Part shown: positions 43,134 to 58,688 of the stretch, piece after piece
How positions within the stretch are numbered: the stretch's first letter is position 1
Layout: each line of letters starts with the position of its first letter
From: Siderastrea radians
Lineage: Eukaryota; Cnidaria; Anthozoa; Scleractinia; Rhizangiidae
NCBI GenBank assembly: GCA_964017195.1
Contig: OZ024894.1
Location: forward strand, 35,480,614-35,544,613
Length of the DNA: 64,000 nucleotides
Direction: 5' to 3'
The notes under the pieces: model-generated
The model's input: the letters and a program-made list of their open reading frames with translations, nothing else
Databases searched by the model: none
What the model was told of the DNA's origin: nothing
Program-made: the position numbers and the translations under genes

Positions 43134-45570
43134 CAGTTTCCTTCAGCGTTTTATCTTACTGCTACGTTCTCTCAGTCTCATATTTAAAATTGACGGTCCC
43201 TAACGGCAAACTGAATCCAATGGCAAAAGGCAAACAAACAAACAAAAAGATAGAGCGAAATAAAGAAGGTAGAAACCGTGAAACCTGGTCTTGTCTACTC
43301 ATTTGCTGTCCTTTACAATGTTTTCCTTTTCCGAGCTTTTACTTTCTTGTTTCTGAACTTCGTAACTCGTTCCTGCTGCTCTCTGCGAGTTCTGGTCAGC
43401 ATAAGCTAACATATTCCAGAGAGCAACAAAAAAGTCATTTGCTTGTTAGCGTTGAAAACCATTTCAACGCTCACATCACGTGGCATCGGGGTTATCCGCA
43501 AATGGACGGGGATGAACGATTTATGTTGCGAGTAATATTTCTTTCGTTTTGAGGGGCTCAGACAGGAATTAAAGTTCACTGTTCTAGAGTTCGGAAATCA
43601 AAGGTTCAATTCACTTTCTTCTCTGAGTTCAATTACGTTCGATGCCCGAACTGAATCGAGAACTGAATAGTTCGATTACCAAATGTTTGTTTAAATAGGC
43701 CAGGTATACCGGTCCAGTATAGCTAAAAGGAACCGTGAACGCGATAAATATTTTGATTATTTTTCTAAACTACGAAGTTTTAGAAAGATGATATTTTCAC
43801 AAACGTAAGCTTTCACTACGACAGACAGGCATCAGAAATGAAAGATTTGCGTTGATTGTTTGCTTAAGTAAGCGACTACTTGCTGCCTTGACTAGACGTC
43901 GTGAGAAAACCTGGGTGCCACATGTTGCGAATAAGTGGACATTCTACAGAAAATAATTTTAAGCTTTTAAAATAATTGGTATTTTGCAAGAAGCTTCTTC
44001 AGTTAATAAAAGCAAGAAAGGATTATTATTAATAATGTTATAAGGGAAGCTTTCTATAGACAATAATAGCTCATGAACGTCTTCAATTACTGATTGTTTG
44101 TTGGAACAAGCATAACTAAATGTTATTAAACGATGTCTTACCTTTGGTTGATCTCGGTTTAATAATTACACAAACTCGATCTGGTGAATTGTGGCGGATG
44201 ACATCTATAGATATCTGTCTCTTTTTTCGCTGCTTGCTTTTCAGTTACTCACGACAGGCAGTTTTAAAGACGGTAACAAAAAGCGGTCCATAGTGAAGTT
44301 CACACGTGTTTTCTTGAGTTGTAAAGTTATCCTAGCAACTACGATTAGTTAAACATCAACAACTGTCAATTGTCCATATTGAATTTTTTTCTTTTTAATT
44401 TCGGACTGGAAAGAAAAAAAGTGTCATGAGTTCACAGAAGCGGAGATAGTTCAGTCAAGCATAAGCTCGGGATCTTTTACAAACGTTAAGTCAGTCTATA
44501 CGGGACATATCTTGTATATATCCGGAATAGAAGAAATAGCATCCGCTACACATGTCTGTAAAAGATTCGAAATACAGAGAACTATCTTGAGATTTTTCTT
44601 AAATGTAAGGTTCTCTTTTTGTAGTATCAGATCAATGGTTATATTTCTGTCCACGCCGAATTTCAAAGGGTAGCGGACAAAACCGGCTACGGGTTGATTA
44701 ATTCTCGGTTACTGTTTGTTACAAATTTTCCATAATTCACTTTGAGAGAATTTTTTCTGAGGTGACGAAATACTTCATTCATTATAAAACTACCTATATT
44801 ATCTGAGTTTGTTTCAGATGGTCACCAGACTGTGGTATGTACGTATCGTACTGTGATATTATTGTAGTATGTTGCTCAACATTCAGTGAATCTCACCGGC
44901 TGGCGTTTTTTTCTTACTCGCACTTATACTACCTGTTATAGTCAACAGTCGCTGGCTTTATCTTCTTAAAACGTAAAATTTGGTTTTGTTTATTCTGTAA
45001 ATTTTACCTAAAATGTTTGTTTCTGATTCAACTACCATTATTTTGTCTAATCCACAAAATATTTTGCGACTTTCTTCTCTCTGTTTTCAGCTTAAGCGTC
45101 ATCGCACTCGGTCGTGACCACACGTTGACTGTGACTTCAACGAAAACAAGGATCGATGAGCAGTCTTACTGTTTGCTTGTTCTTATGCATTTCACTGAAA
45201 AAGCATAAGAACCTTTTTATGGGAATTGAGCCTATCTTTAATCTTTAGAAAACTAACCAGTAAGTTTAAAAAATGTCTTGGATGACTGTGCAAAAGCTCA
45301 CAATTTTGTATGGTGTGGAGACCTATTTTAGATTGAGCGATTTAGTCGGCATTAACCCACTCACTACCGGAGATTTTCAGAAAGTCGTATTTTCAAGCAA
45401 CAAGTGTCATCTAAGTTTCTTCTTATCATTTGAGACAATTCCGGCCAACTTGTCTAAGACGCCCTTCTCAACATAGAAAGTAAGTGTTCTTTCAACTTAG
45501 GACGGTTTCTCTGTAGTCTTCTTTCGGACATGCGCACAATTTGAACGAGAAAGAATCGAAATAAAATAAC
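43134..45570. other. Intergenic, no supported gene
   Basis: About 2.4 kb of AT-rich sequence with no recognisable domain, splice pattern or RNA. The frame at 43190-43552 is open for 120 codons but has no family resemblance. Confidence 0.5.
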
Positions 45571-46095
45571 CCCACGTGATGAGTTTAAACTTTACTCAAC
45601 GTTATGAGTTAACTTTAATTTATTCCACTTAAGGAGTTAACTTTACTCCACGTTAGGAGTTAACTTTAATTTGTTCCACCTTAGGAGTTAACTTTACTCC
45701 TCTTTAGGAGTTAACTTTACTCCACGTTAGGAGTTAACTTTAATTTGTTCCACCTTAGGAGTTAACTTTACTCCACGTTATGACTTAACTTTATCCCACC
45801 TTAGGAGTAAAGTTTACTCCACGTTATGAGTTAACTTTATCAGTTCCACTTTAGGAGTTAACTTTACTCTACGTTATGAGTTAACTTTACTCTACGTTAG
45901 GAGTTAACTTTACTCTACGTTAGGAGTTAACTTTACTCTACGTTAGGAGTTAACTTTACTCTACGTTAGGAGTTAACTTTACTCCACGTTATGAGTTAAC
46001 TTTACTCCATGTTATGAGTTAACTTTACTCCATGTTATGAGTTAACTTTACTCCATGTTATGAGTTAACTTTACTCTATTTTTACTCCATGTCTG
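45571..46095. repeat. Minisatellite, about 23-bp unit, hairpin-forming
   Basis: More than 20 units of the type GGAGTTAACTTTACTCCACG followed by TTA. Units vary at a few positions (TTAGGAG or TTATGAG; CTCCACG, CTCTACG or CTCCATG), with some longer variants containing TTTAATTTGTTCCACC in the first half. Each unit contains GGAGT and ACTCC as an inverted repeat around TAACTTT. The second half (45850-46075) is the more homogeneous. Confidence 0.9.
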
Positions 46096-46749
46096 GAATT
46101 AAAATTTAGTGAGTGACAATGCCTTTGTTAGTTTGTAAATTTTAATTCAGGTCATTCTCTAGTTCCTTTTGATTGTGAATCTTGTTTTGGATTCGGAATA
46201 ATCACATGGAATATGTTCGGGTTGAGAGATAGATCTCAACAACTGAATTGACAGTTTTATAGTCTTTTTCATCTTCACAGATTTGGGATATACAGAGCGT
46301 TTGTCTATAACGCTACAATTGTTTATTTTTCTATTTATTTATTATGATTTAAATTGTACGCTTTGTCACCTCTAGAAACAAGCAGTCAGGTGGATTTTTA
46401 CGTTTTTTTGGTCCAAAGTGTGCTGAAATTCAAATTAAATTACTTTTCTGGTACACTACAGTGGAATCCCGATTTTTCGAACCATGGCAAGTTTCCCTTG
46501 GATTTGCTTCAGTCAAACACTGTAATTTTACCCCGATTTTTCGAGCCCTCCATTTTTCGAAACTCTTGATATTTCGAACCAATTCTTGCCTCCCATGCAT
46601 GGAAAATTTATAAGAAATTTACCTTTGATTTCTCGAGCGCGCACGAAATTTTTAACGTACTACTCAGCAGCTTTCATTTGAATGGTCACACGTCTCAGAC
46701 TGAAAAGGTGGAACTACCTTCTATTTATCAATTAGGTTATGAGCTCAAG

Positions 46750-46809
46750 ATTTCTATCGCGTGATAGTTGATGAGGCCGAAGGCCGAATCAACTATCACG
46801 CATAGAAAT
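46750..46809. repeat. Hairpin inside the pogo-like copy
   Basis: ATTTCTATCGCGTGATAGTT at the left is mirrored by AACTATCACGCATAGAAAT at the right around the loop GAGGCCGAAGGCCGA, which itself contains GGCC palindromes. Confidence 0.7.
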
Positions 46810-46832
46810 CGAGAGCGAATAATCTAATTGTT

Positions 46833-47022
46833 TTAGTATAAATCTCGATTAATATACCACGAAAGTGAAAAGTTTTACTTAATTGCATTGTTATTTTGAA
46901 GTATAAGACTGCGCCTGCCACTCACCTTTTCGCTACTCACTATCTATCACGGAATAGAGAGCGAGTAGGATAGCCAATCAGATTGCAGCATTTATGATAG
47001 AACACTATTAGATTTATACTAA
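46833..47022. mobile_element. Short TIR element nested in the pogo-like copy
   Basis: TTAGTATAAATCT at the left end is the exact inverse of AGATTTATACTAA at the right end. About 190 bases, no coding capacity. It may form one composite with the hairpin before it. Confidence 0.5.
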
Positions 47023-47357
47023 TACACAGTAAACAGTACCAAGGAAAGTACTGCTCAGTGCCTTTCATTTCAATGGCCACTTATTAGGCCTGGCGTTCCT
47101 GCGGGTGCTGTTTATTATGTGTATATGGCGGTTCTAACTTCTGAGTCTTGAGTAAAATACTAAAGTGTGACCATTGAAATGAAAGCTAAAAACTTTACAA
47201 GAGTGCAATGGCATTTCTGTTTACTTCCCCGGTTGTTATAAAACAATACCTCGTAAATCAAGCGTGATTTTGTGCCACCTTCGATTTTTCGAACTCCCGA
47301 TGTTTCGAACCAACTTTCGTTTCCCTAGGAGGTTCGAAAAATAGGGATTCCACTGTA

Positions 47358-48461
47358 TATATGCTCCATAGAACACCAAGAGAAGGAATTGAATAAATTT
47401 TCTCTAAGCGAGAACAAACCATAATCATTTTCTGGCCGCCAATTTTTCCAAGAAAGAAGGCCGGGAGAAAATTCGAAATGTTAGCCTAATCTTTTCAAGT
47501 TAGAATCCAATTTCGTAATGATCTGCATGCATTCAAATATACTTACATACAGTTACTGAAAACTGCATGGTAGAGTAATTTGAAAGAAAACTGAACCACT
47601 GTTTTTGGCTTTCCCTTCATTGCATGTCTTTTAGGAATCCTAAAATAGTTGACAGAGTTTCTATCAGTAACTATCTAGGCAAACGATAATATTCTCTTCA
47701 GAACTTTAACCAATTTATGCAGTGTGGAGGATGGATTGTTGACATTCGCCACTCAACTGCCCTGATTTATTTGCATTGCTGGTAACAAGTTGTGTAAATG
47801 CATTCAATGCTTTGAGTGTGTATTCACATACCTGGTTTTTAACACAAAGATGTAAAAAAAAAAGAGAAAACTGATTATGCAGCACATTTTCAGTGAACAA
47901 CTGAAGATATGTAGTTATCATTGTTTTATTCTGATGTGACGGTCCATCAAAACAAGCGGCTAGTAATAAAAGTAACATTTATAAACACCTCACTTATTCA
48001 CTGCCATTGACGTCAACTGTGTGTCGGTCGGAACGATCTCAAAAGAAACCGCCACGACAAGTTTCATTTCCTGTTAGCACGAGTTGTTTCACATTGAAAG
48101 GAAATCTTTTACTTTCTTTTTATGTGCATTATTCGGCCTTGTCATCGCATGTACGTAGCAGTTTACACAAGAGGTAAACATGCCGGTTCCTACGCTGTAT
48201 ACAAGATGTGTCACTATTTTGCCCCATGCGTTGTATAATTAAAGCAAATCAAGATAAAAATTGACTTCTCTATATTCTGAGACAGGTAAATCAAAGGCGA
48301 CGCGACCGCTTTCAGAATATTGTTGTTTTCAATTTAAACACCAAATGTACACAAACATGTTTTCCAGTTTGTGCATGTTTCTTTGCTTGAGAAGTCTTCT
48401 TAGAAGTTGTAGAGATAAGCTAAGGTATAACTTGGAAATAATTTTAGGGATGAGGGATGAC
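47358..48461. other. Intergenic, nothing recognised
   Basis: AT-rich sequence without a supported gene, RNA or structured repeat. Confidence 0.5.
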
Positions 48462-48535
48462 GGATAGTGGGATAGTGGGATAGTGGGATAGTGGGATAGT
48501 GGGATAGTGGGATGACGGATAGTGGTAACGGATAG
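48462..48535. repeat. (GGGATAGT)n microsatellite
   Basis: Seven or so 8-bp units GGGATAGT in tandem, flanked at both ends by GATGACGGATAGTGG variants. Confidence 0.9.
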
Positions 48536-50802
48536 CCCAGTGCCCCATAACAAGGCCTTACTTGAACAACCGGGCTCTTTTCATTTAGATCCCAACCAAA
48601 CTCACATACAAGGGAGTATACTCAATGGGTCATGTGTAACACGATTACAGTGATTATAACCCGTGGTTGTACTCATGGGTGACAATGGGGATTGTATACA
48701 GTGAACCAGTAAAGCAATACAATGAGTAAATTAAACAAAGATTTATTAAATTATGTTTTACTTCATGAGGACTACTGGGTCATTATGTTCTTCCACGTTC
48801 TTTTTAGTCTTACCCTCACAGTAAAGCCGATCGACTACCTTTGCTGCATTGAACAAGTTTTCTAAAAAAAGGAACCTCAATCTAATCCTTTTTACTTTCG
48901 GAGACAAGACTACTCTAGAATTTTTATATAGGTCGTGTTTCTGATGGGACCAACCGCTTTCGGTTGATTAGGTTTCCATCAGAGAAAAAGTTATCGGTTG
49001 CTTTGGTTGCGATATTGCGCAAGTAAGGCCCGTTCTAACCGAAAACGGTTGGAAACAATTCTTCCATTGGGATACTGCAGCAAAGGCAACTAAAAGCTGC
49101 GGTTAAAAGGATACTATCATCTAATTTTGATAAGCCAAAAAGCCATTTTCATCAATAGAAGCCCAAAACTAATGGTCCAGTTTTGTTAAAATAGCTAATC
49201 TAGATGGATTTAGATGGCCACTATGGAAACGAATTAAGCCCATTTTTGGAAAAAAAAAACCCGACAAAAACTCCATTTTAAATTTTTCATCTGACCGTCA
49301 TCCAAATGAACACAACTGAGCACTACTTCTATTTGGAACTATTTTGGAAATATTTTTGCAAAATAAGATATGTATTTTCCAACTTTTATTTTGGCCAGCC
49401 TTGGCCAAAACAGAGACTGAAAAACTGAGTTTCCGAGCTAAGAAATTGTTGGTAGAGTCAATCATTTGCGGATTCTCCGAACCTCGGGAACGATAGGGTC
49501 ACGAAAAGGAGCTCAGGTGCAAACAGAGTAATCTTCTAAGCCAGCAGGATGGGATAGACACCTTAGCTTACATACTTTGCTAAACACTGACCTTGTTTTC
49601 ATTCAGATGACTAAAGAAATCGCGTGAAAAATTACGCTTAGCCTTAGATTTACATCGCTAACTCATTCTGCATGACGGAAAACGCCGCTTCAAGAATTCA
49701 ATCTGACCATTCAAAGTTATCGAGGAAAATCGTTTCATATGCTGACTGCTTGTCTTTGACACTGCAAAAAAAAGCAAATTTGCTTTTTCATATTTTTTTT
49801 CTTCATGAGTGCTCATGGTATAAAAAGGGCAATAGAGCCCAGTGGACGTTCTGTTGAACTGTTATTCAGCGTGTAACGATAAGTAAGGGTCTAAATCTGC
49901 GGTCTGCTTAGCCATGTATTTGCTGCATGCTCGAAGTCACGATTCCATGACAAAAAGACGTCACCTTTATCGCCTATATTTGAATGGGGATGATGTAATT
50001 AAGATTCAGAAGCATCAGAGCACAGACAAGCAAACATCTTAGTTAAAAACAAATTTGTTAAGCTCTATAAACCAGCTTTAGCGCAAGATAAGGGATCGAA
50101 ATAGCAGGTTATGGATCAGGAGCTAGAGCTTTTTTATCGATGGCACCATCCTAAGTTTTGCGCAAGTACACTGATCGTGAACGTAAGGTGTACAACTTCA
50201 TTAAATTGTCTTTTGGTTGCTTGTTCCACTTATCCAGACTTGCGTAATTTATTCAACGTTTCCAACACGCAAAGCTAACAGACCCTTTTATGATCTGTCA
50301 CCCTGAAGATCCTTTGTAGTGTTTTATTCACCTTATTTATTTAGTGAACCGCGAAGGATACGCCGCTTATTGCTTGAGAACAGCACGCGGCAGACGTCAC
50401 TTGTTCATGACAATGCCTTATTTGCTTTACCTGCAATCCACTGAAAAGCTGTAATAACTTTTTAATTTCGGATCAATGTCCATCTAGTCATCATATGTGA
50501 CAACCTATTATGTTTGTCAACGCCTCACTACAAGGGCGACCGGCCGCGAAACAAAGAAAGTAATAATAAGTTGAGGCCTCTTGCAAATTGAAAAATTCTT
50601 TGATCGCAGACGTTTCGGAAACTATGTGCAGGGCAAATTTTTACTCCTAAACGGAATAGGTTTCAAAGTACACCGGAAACAAAATTATTAAGTTTTGGTT
50701 CAAACCAGGAGTTATTTCAATCTCAAAAGTTCCGAAAACGTTTGTTACGTGCATGGCATTTATGAAAAGAGACTGAAATGCTATTGATCATTCGCGCGTG
50801 CT
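48536..50802. other. Intergenic, no supported gene
   Basis: No coding exon or RNA recognised. Mirrored CCAACCGCTTTCGGTT and AACCGAAAACGGTTGG motifs at 48950-49060 may mark a decayed repeat. Confidence 0.45.
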
Positions 50803-50940
50803 TTAATACGGACACCGAAAATACAGAGATTAGTGTCCTTATTGTAGGTGTCCATATTACAGAGATAGAGTTTATATGAGCTTTGTTCTCTTTCGGACCA
50901 AACGAACTGTCTGTAATAACTGGAGGTGTCCGTATTGTAA
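50803..50940. mobile_element. Short TIR element, 138 bp
   Basis: TTAATACGGACACC at the left and GGTGTCCGTATTGTAA at the right are near-perfect inverted repeats; GTGTCC/GGACAC motifs recur inside at 50835 and 50858. TA-rich flanks suggest a Tc1/mariner-pogo-type MITE. Confidence 0.6.
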
Positions 50941-52855
50941 GGGGGCCCTTTAGGTGGATCTTTTTTCCGCTTTCAATAGTTTAATTTCCCTTTCGTGCCG
51001 TCTTTCCTTTGCTTTCCATTGTTTGAACGCTTGGACAGGCTATTACCACACGTTAGGAAAAATACAATTTCAAACACCGAGACACCAAGTTGTTAGGGGA
51101 AAAAACATTTCTACATTTATTTTACACATGATTGTTTTTTTTATTTTTCCCCATTTGTTTACATCGTACAATAACCAGAGTCAAGTAATAGGCCGCAAAG
51201 TATTTGTCATTATTAAAATGACTGACAAATTCAAGTGGAAGCCAATACACCAAAGACGTCTTGTCTGATACCGAACTTTGTTTTAATAGTTAAAGAACGT
51301 CGTAAAAATACCGCGGTTCTAGCTGAATCGTTTCAGCCCACTCGTTAGCCAATTGTGAACCAATCTGGGATTAAAATGACGAACGTTAGCTTATCGTTGG
51401 CTTACGATAACTACAGGAAGAGTGTTCAAACTAGGTTTTTCCAATCCCGTTTCCCGTGCCCTTAAGTTTTGTCCCGTCTCGCCATCCCGCACCTGTCAGA
51501 ATCCTCATCCCGTTCCCACTTTGGCATGGTGCGCATGCTCAGTGAATGGTGTCGAGTGGAGTGCTGAGAGGTGCTGAGCAGTTTTTTTCCCTCAGTCGTG
51601 TGCAAACGAGAAGGGCTCTGGGTCGAGAATGTCGTGTGATTTGCTAAAGGTTTATTATACTTCCCCACATCACAGCTATAAATACACCTTATCCCATTTG
51701 CAAATATGTATTCTGTCCAACATATACTGAATCCTGCTTGGATGTTATCGTTTTAAGCCCTAACAGTGACGAAAATGAAATTTCTCTTTACATCATCACC
51801 AATGAAAACCTACAAATAACGATACGAGTGTTTTTTTAAAAATTCTCTATTGGTGCTCTGAAACTACTGAAAAGTGTTTTGGGCTCCGGAAGTACGTGGA
51901 TGGCAACTTAAAAAAGGGCCCTTTTTTTTTTTCAAGTTCCTCCCATGCGTCAACGTAATATCGACCCAAAGATACTTTGGTTTGCTGTTTCCTTACGAAT
52001 TCACTTATTTTTTGTGTTTTGGTTCTCAGAGCATTTGTCTTAATTTTAGCACTCGTTTCACCAAGCACAGCATGTTCCCTACGACGTAGCGACTTTAACC
52101 TATTAAGCCTTGACATAAAAATGTATATTTTCCTTAATGTTCTCCCTACATGTAATGAGAATTTGTATAAAAATTATAAAAATCAAGACATCTTTGGTGA
52201 TCACTTACTTTATTCTCATCACTTGAATGTTTGAACAAGTAGTGACAATGTAAAGAGAAATTTTCGCCAATGTAAGGGGTTAAGCCCCATCTAGTATCCC
52301 GCCCGACCAATTTTTCATATGCACCTTTAAAAAACGGAAACTTGTCGCGACTGAGTTGCTACGCATTAGACGAAAATCGAGTACTTCTGCGTCACGAGAG
52401 CAACGCGGCCTGGTGAGTAGTCAAAAGCCTAGTTGAGCACGTGAAGATAATCATTTTAGGCCGACACCGCACGACACAATTGTCAGCAGCGTAGAATGAG
52501 CTGCCAAATTCTTGGTGCTTGGAACATGGTTCCAAAGCTCCTTTTTTTCCCAAAAGGTGAAAAAGCATTGTATTTACCTTATATGTTGTGTAAGCAGGTC
52601 AAGCCACTGGATCTCTGCGTCGTGCGAAACAAAATAATCTTGAAAAATTCTTGATAATTGGACTTCACCACGGATAACTGCCAAGACTCTTTGGTATCCT
52701 TTAGTTGCTCACACATTTTAATTATGTTAGATTAGCTAAACAATAAATATTTTTCTGGCTAAAGTACAGAAAACGGGCCCACCTTATTGAACGCAAAAAA
52801 GAAAGAAAACCTAAGAGCGCAAGGACTGTTCATCAGTACAGAATTTCATTAACAA
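50941..52855. other. Intergenic, one unrecognised basic reading frame
   Basis: The only frame with any protein-like look is on the minus strand at 52116-51847 (89 codons, starts MSRLNRLKSLRRREHAVLG, Lys/Arg/Glu-rich). It has no recognised domain and may be a fragment of a mobile element. The rest shows nothing. Confidence 0.35.
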
Positions 52856-52858
52856 AAA

Positions 52859-52905
<47 letters not shown>

Positions 52906-52909
52906 ATAC
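52856..52909. repeat. (AAAT)n microsatellite
   Basis: About 13 tandem AAAT/AATA units without interruption. Confidence 0.95.
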
Positions 52910-52994
52910 AAGATTAACAAAACAAAACGTTTGTAGGTTTTCGTTCTTTTTTTGACTCACGAATTTAAATTTCACGAGGTCGAAGGTCTGATTC

Positions 52995-53030
52995 GCTCTG
53001 ACGAAGGGCTAACGCTCGAAACGTCGCTTT
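52995..53030 (+). ncRNA. Second minimal hammerhead ribozyme motif
   Basis: CTGACGA (52998-53004), GGGC/GCTC stem II with TAAC loop (53006-53017), GAAA (53018-53021) and CGTC (53022-53025) are identical to the copy at 41584. The 3' flank is GCTTTCAATC instead of AGCCTTCAATC; the missing A removes most stem I pairing, so activity is less likely. It is followed within 40 bases by CACAGTTTCTTT-AAAACTAAC, also found downstream of the first copy (about 41706-41732), showing that both are copies of one longer repeat. Confidence 0.65.
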
Positions 53031-53059
53031 CAATCAACCACAGTTTCTTTAAAAACTAA

Positions 53060-56000
53060 CCCCCTATTGTTTGAAGTCTGGCTCAGTTCACTGAGTGACT
53101 TTTCAATTGACACGGAGTCACTTCATCCTTGTCCTTTGTTAATTGCTTTATACCAAAAAGATAAAGGATAAAAGGATAAAGTCGCACTCGGGCCAAGGAG
53201 GCCACACGGCCAGAGCTTGACAGTATTGCTATCCCCCCCCCCCCCCCTGGACGGGAATAGCAAATAAATACATGGTAACTGATTCACAGGTGGTCTTTTT
53301 TTTCGGCAATTGCCCCTAAGTGCCTTTACAGTAAGTGGACCAATTCGAAATACATTTTATCCCCAAGTCTGTAGAAGTGATCAAAATTTAATTTCTCTTT
53401 ATCATTATGGAGAAAACAGGTGAAAGGAATAAAGAAAATGGTCGTCTAGGAAACATTATCTAACGACCACTGAGCATTAAAATAGATGTGTGCCAAAGTA
53501 ATTAAAAGGAATGAATTTCCTGAGTTTGGGACAAGTCTTTTCTTTTTATAGTTTGTTGGAGTGAGTGAAAAAAAGGCGGCCAAATTCCTTTTGTTCCTGG
53601 CTTGCAATATTTTTTCTTCCTCGCCTAGCGGCTCTCCTTCGCTCTACACTATGTGAGCGCCTGGTAAAGACTAGTTTGGGACTTAATGGACCTTTAAGCT
53701 GCGAGTTAAGTGAAGAGAGAAAAAAAGATAGAAAGCCAAGCTACATTTCCGCTGATAATAGCTACACCTTGTCTACTAAATATCGCAAATGCGCACCGAC
53801 CGCGAGTCCTTCCGACCGGTTAGCACGACATAGAGTCCAAACACTTTTCTATAATGCTGTTTCCTTAATAGATGTTTTATCAGGAAGCCAAAACTCAATT
53901 TATGCAGCATGGTCATAGTGGTTCCAACTTTTGAGTCTAGCTGTCGTTAAAATTCATAAGTGTTACAATTCAAATGAAAGCTTTTGAGGTGAATGAAAGC
54001 TTCGTGGTGTTCGTTTTTCTATATTCTGTAAAATACAATTGAGATTTTTTTGCTATTTGAAATTTTGGAGTGAAAGAGTTGAAAATATGGAAGTCGGGAA
54101 GAGCGCATGTACCCCATGCATTTCGGAAGGAAATACGTCCCATTTAAACAGTATCTATTGTTTGTTGTCACTCATATCTTCAATATAAATACACACTTTC
54201 TGGCTTTCAAAGTCCATTTAAGGCAGCTAGTTAAGTGAAGCGACATTTTAGTTGAACACACAGTAACACAAGCTTACCTTAGGAGAAGAAAAGTCTCTCT
54301 TGTATTTTGTAAAGGGTTTCTAGTTAATTAAAAAATCTTTGTTAGCTTTTCTCGAGATTAATAGCTAATTAGCAAGCCATAGAGCAAGCCGACGAACAAC
54401 ATGGATAGGCCCTAAGTGTTTGACGAATATAATTTTCTAGGCCATGAGAAGATTAGAAAGTGTACAAAAATCGAACAAATGGTATTTCGTTAAGCCTTGA
54501 ACAGTCTCAAAGCTGACTAAAACTAGAAGGAGGTACTATTCAAGCGCAGTTGACGTAATCGGAAAAAATAAAGCAAAACTGTGTCTTGTAAACATTACCC
54601 GCTCTGTCGGTAGAGGAACTTGCTCGGCAAATAATGAATATTAACAAGTTTTCGGGCGTAAGAAATCATTTCCACCCAATGACACTTGGAGTCTCATTTG
54701 CGCAAAACCTCCCGGCCCTTGGCGAAATCACGATGAATCTTATGACACGTTCGGTATCGTAAGTTATACTTAACGATCGATAATATTTTATATCACATTT
54801 ACATCCAAGTAGCAGTTTTGTGTTCTGTTATTGGCGACTTTTTCGCACATCGAAACGCCATTGTGCATGTAATGAAATGACAATTCTACACTGAATGAAA
54901 CAAGTCTGCGGAAGGCGCCAAGACCGAATTTAATAAACTGTTCATTGTAGACAACACAAAGCTTTCTGTTTACCCTACACTGTCTTTTATAACAAATTAA
55001 TCGATACATGGCCTTTAATAAAGTTTTGACTTCACGAAAATTTTGCTTTTGTGTGTTAAACAAACATTCAAAAATCTAATAAGAAATAAGTTGGAAACCA
55101 AGCTACATAGTGACATATACATGTGGAGAAAAAATGTCGACAATATTTTTTATAAACGCATTATACATCTTATTATAAAGATTTTTTTTCAAGCCATACG
55201 TAACCGTTACTGTATACTGTTTGACAACGGCCTAAAGCCACTTGAATTTACAATTGCTTGCAAGACAAGAATGACAGAAAAAGCTTTTAGCTAGCTAAAA
55301 GTCAAACGGTTTGCAAATCAAATCGCAGCTCGCCTAATTACAGCTCGATGGCTCGCCATGAAAGCGTATTAGCTCGACAATGAAGTACTCGAATAAACTT
55401 TAATCAACAAATTCTTGTCAAGTTGTTTCACCGGTTCGCGCTAGTACAGTCAGCTTTATTTACACATTATTAGGAATACGATACTTTATTAAGTAAGCTA
55501 CAGACATGTTCTCTTGTCCAATCGCGCGTCTCGCCCAAAACTCGGGCAAACGTCTCGTACAACTCTTGGTTATTCGAGGTGTTTGAGTTCCCCAGGGTCC
55601 TTGAATTTCGCTCGAGATTTGCCTTTTTCGTGGATTCGTGAATGCTTCGTCTCTTTTCGCCGAGATGTGAATGAAATTGTCCGCTGGATAATTAGACAAC
55701 GGCACCTTACAAAGAGTCGGCGCCTCAGACCGCAATTGACATTTGCGAAGTATTTTTCAAACTAAACAATTGAAAGCGTTAAAATGTAATTAATATAGAT
55801 ATGAGTTTATTTATAATGAAGCCGGGCTGTGATTGGCTGACGGTCCTTTGCAGCTTCGGAGTACAGTTTGTAAAGAAACTCAGTGACGCATAAAGTCTCA
55901 GACCCGACTTGGACGCATGCCGGTTGGATCACAGCCGAACCTATAGCATACCAGATTACTCATATAATCAAGGACAACCATACTAAAGCCCACTTCAGCG

Positions 56001-56086
56001 CCTTAAGTACATTAAAGCTGCTTCAACTGCCACAAGAAAACCAGCGTGCAAAGAATTTTCACCAGTAAAAAATCATCCTGAGAAAG
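53060..56086. other. Intergenic and Pitx-like 5' region
   Basis: A 15-base C run lies at 53233-53247 and a dispersed-repeat copy at about 53890-53985. No exon was recognised before the ATG at 56087. The last few hundred bases presumably contain the promoter and 5' UTR of the homeobox gene. Confidence 0.45.

Positions 56087-58688
<2,602 letters not shown>

Larger units (their letters stand above)
46459..47355. mobile_element. Pogo/Tigger-like element, second family copy, 897 bp
   Basis: Begins CAGTGGAATCCCGATTTTTC and ends GGGATTCCACTG with TA on both sides (46457-46458, 47356-47357). Ends and subterminal TTCGAA-containing repeats match the element at 4003-4817. It carries nested repeats: a hairpin at 46750-46809, a TIR element at 46833-47022 and copies of the dispersed GTGACC repeat. 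Confidence 0.8.
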
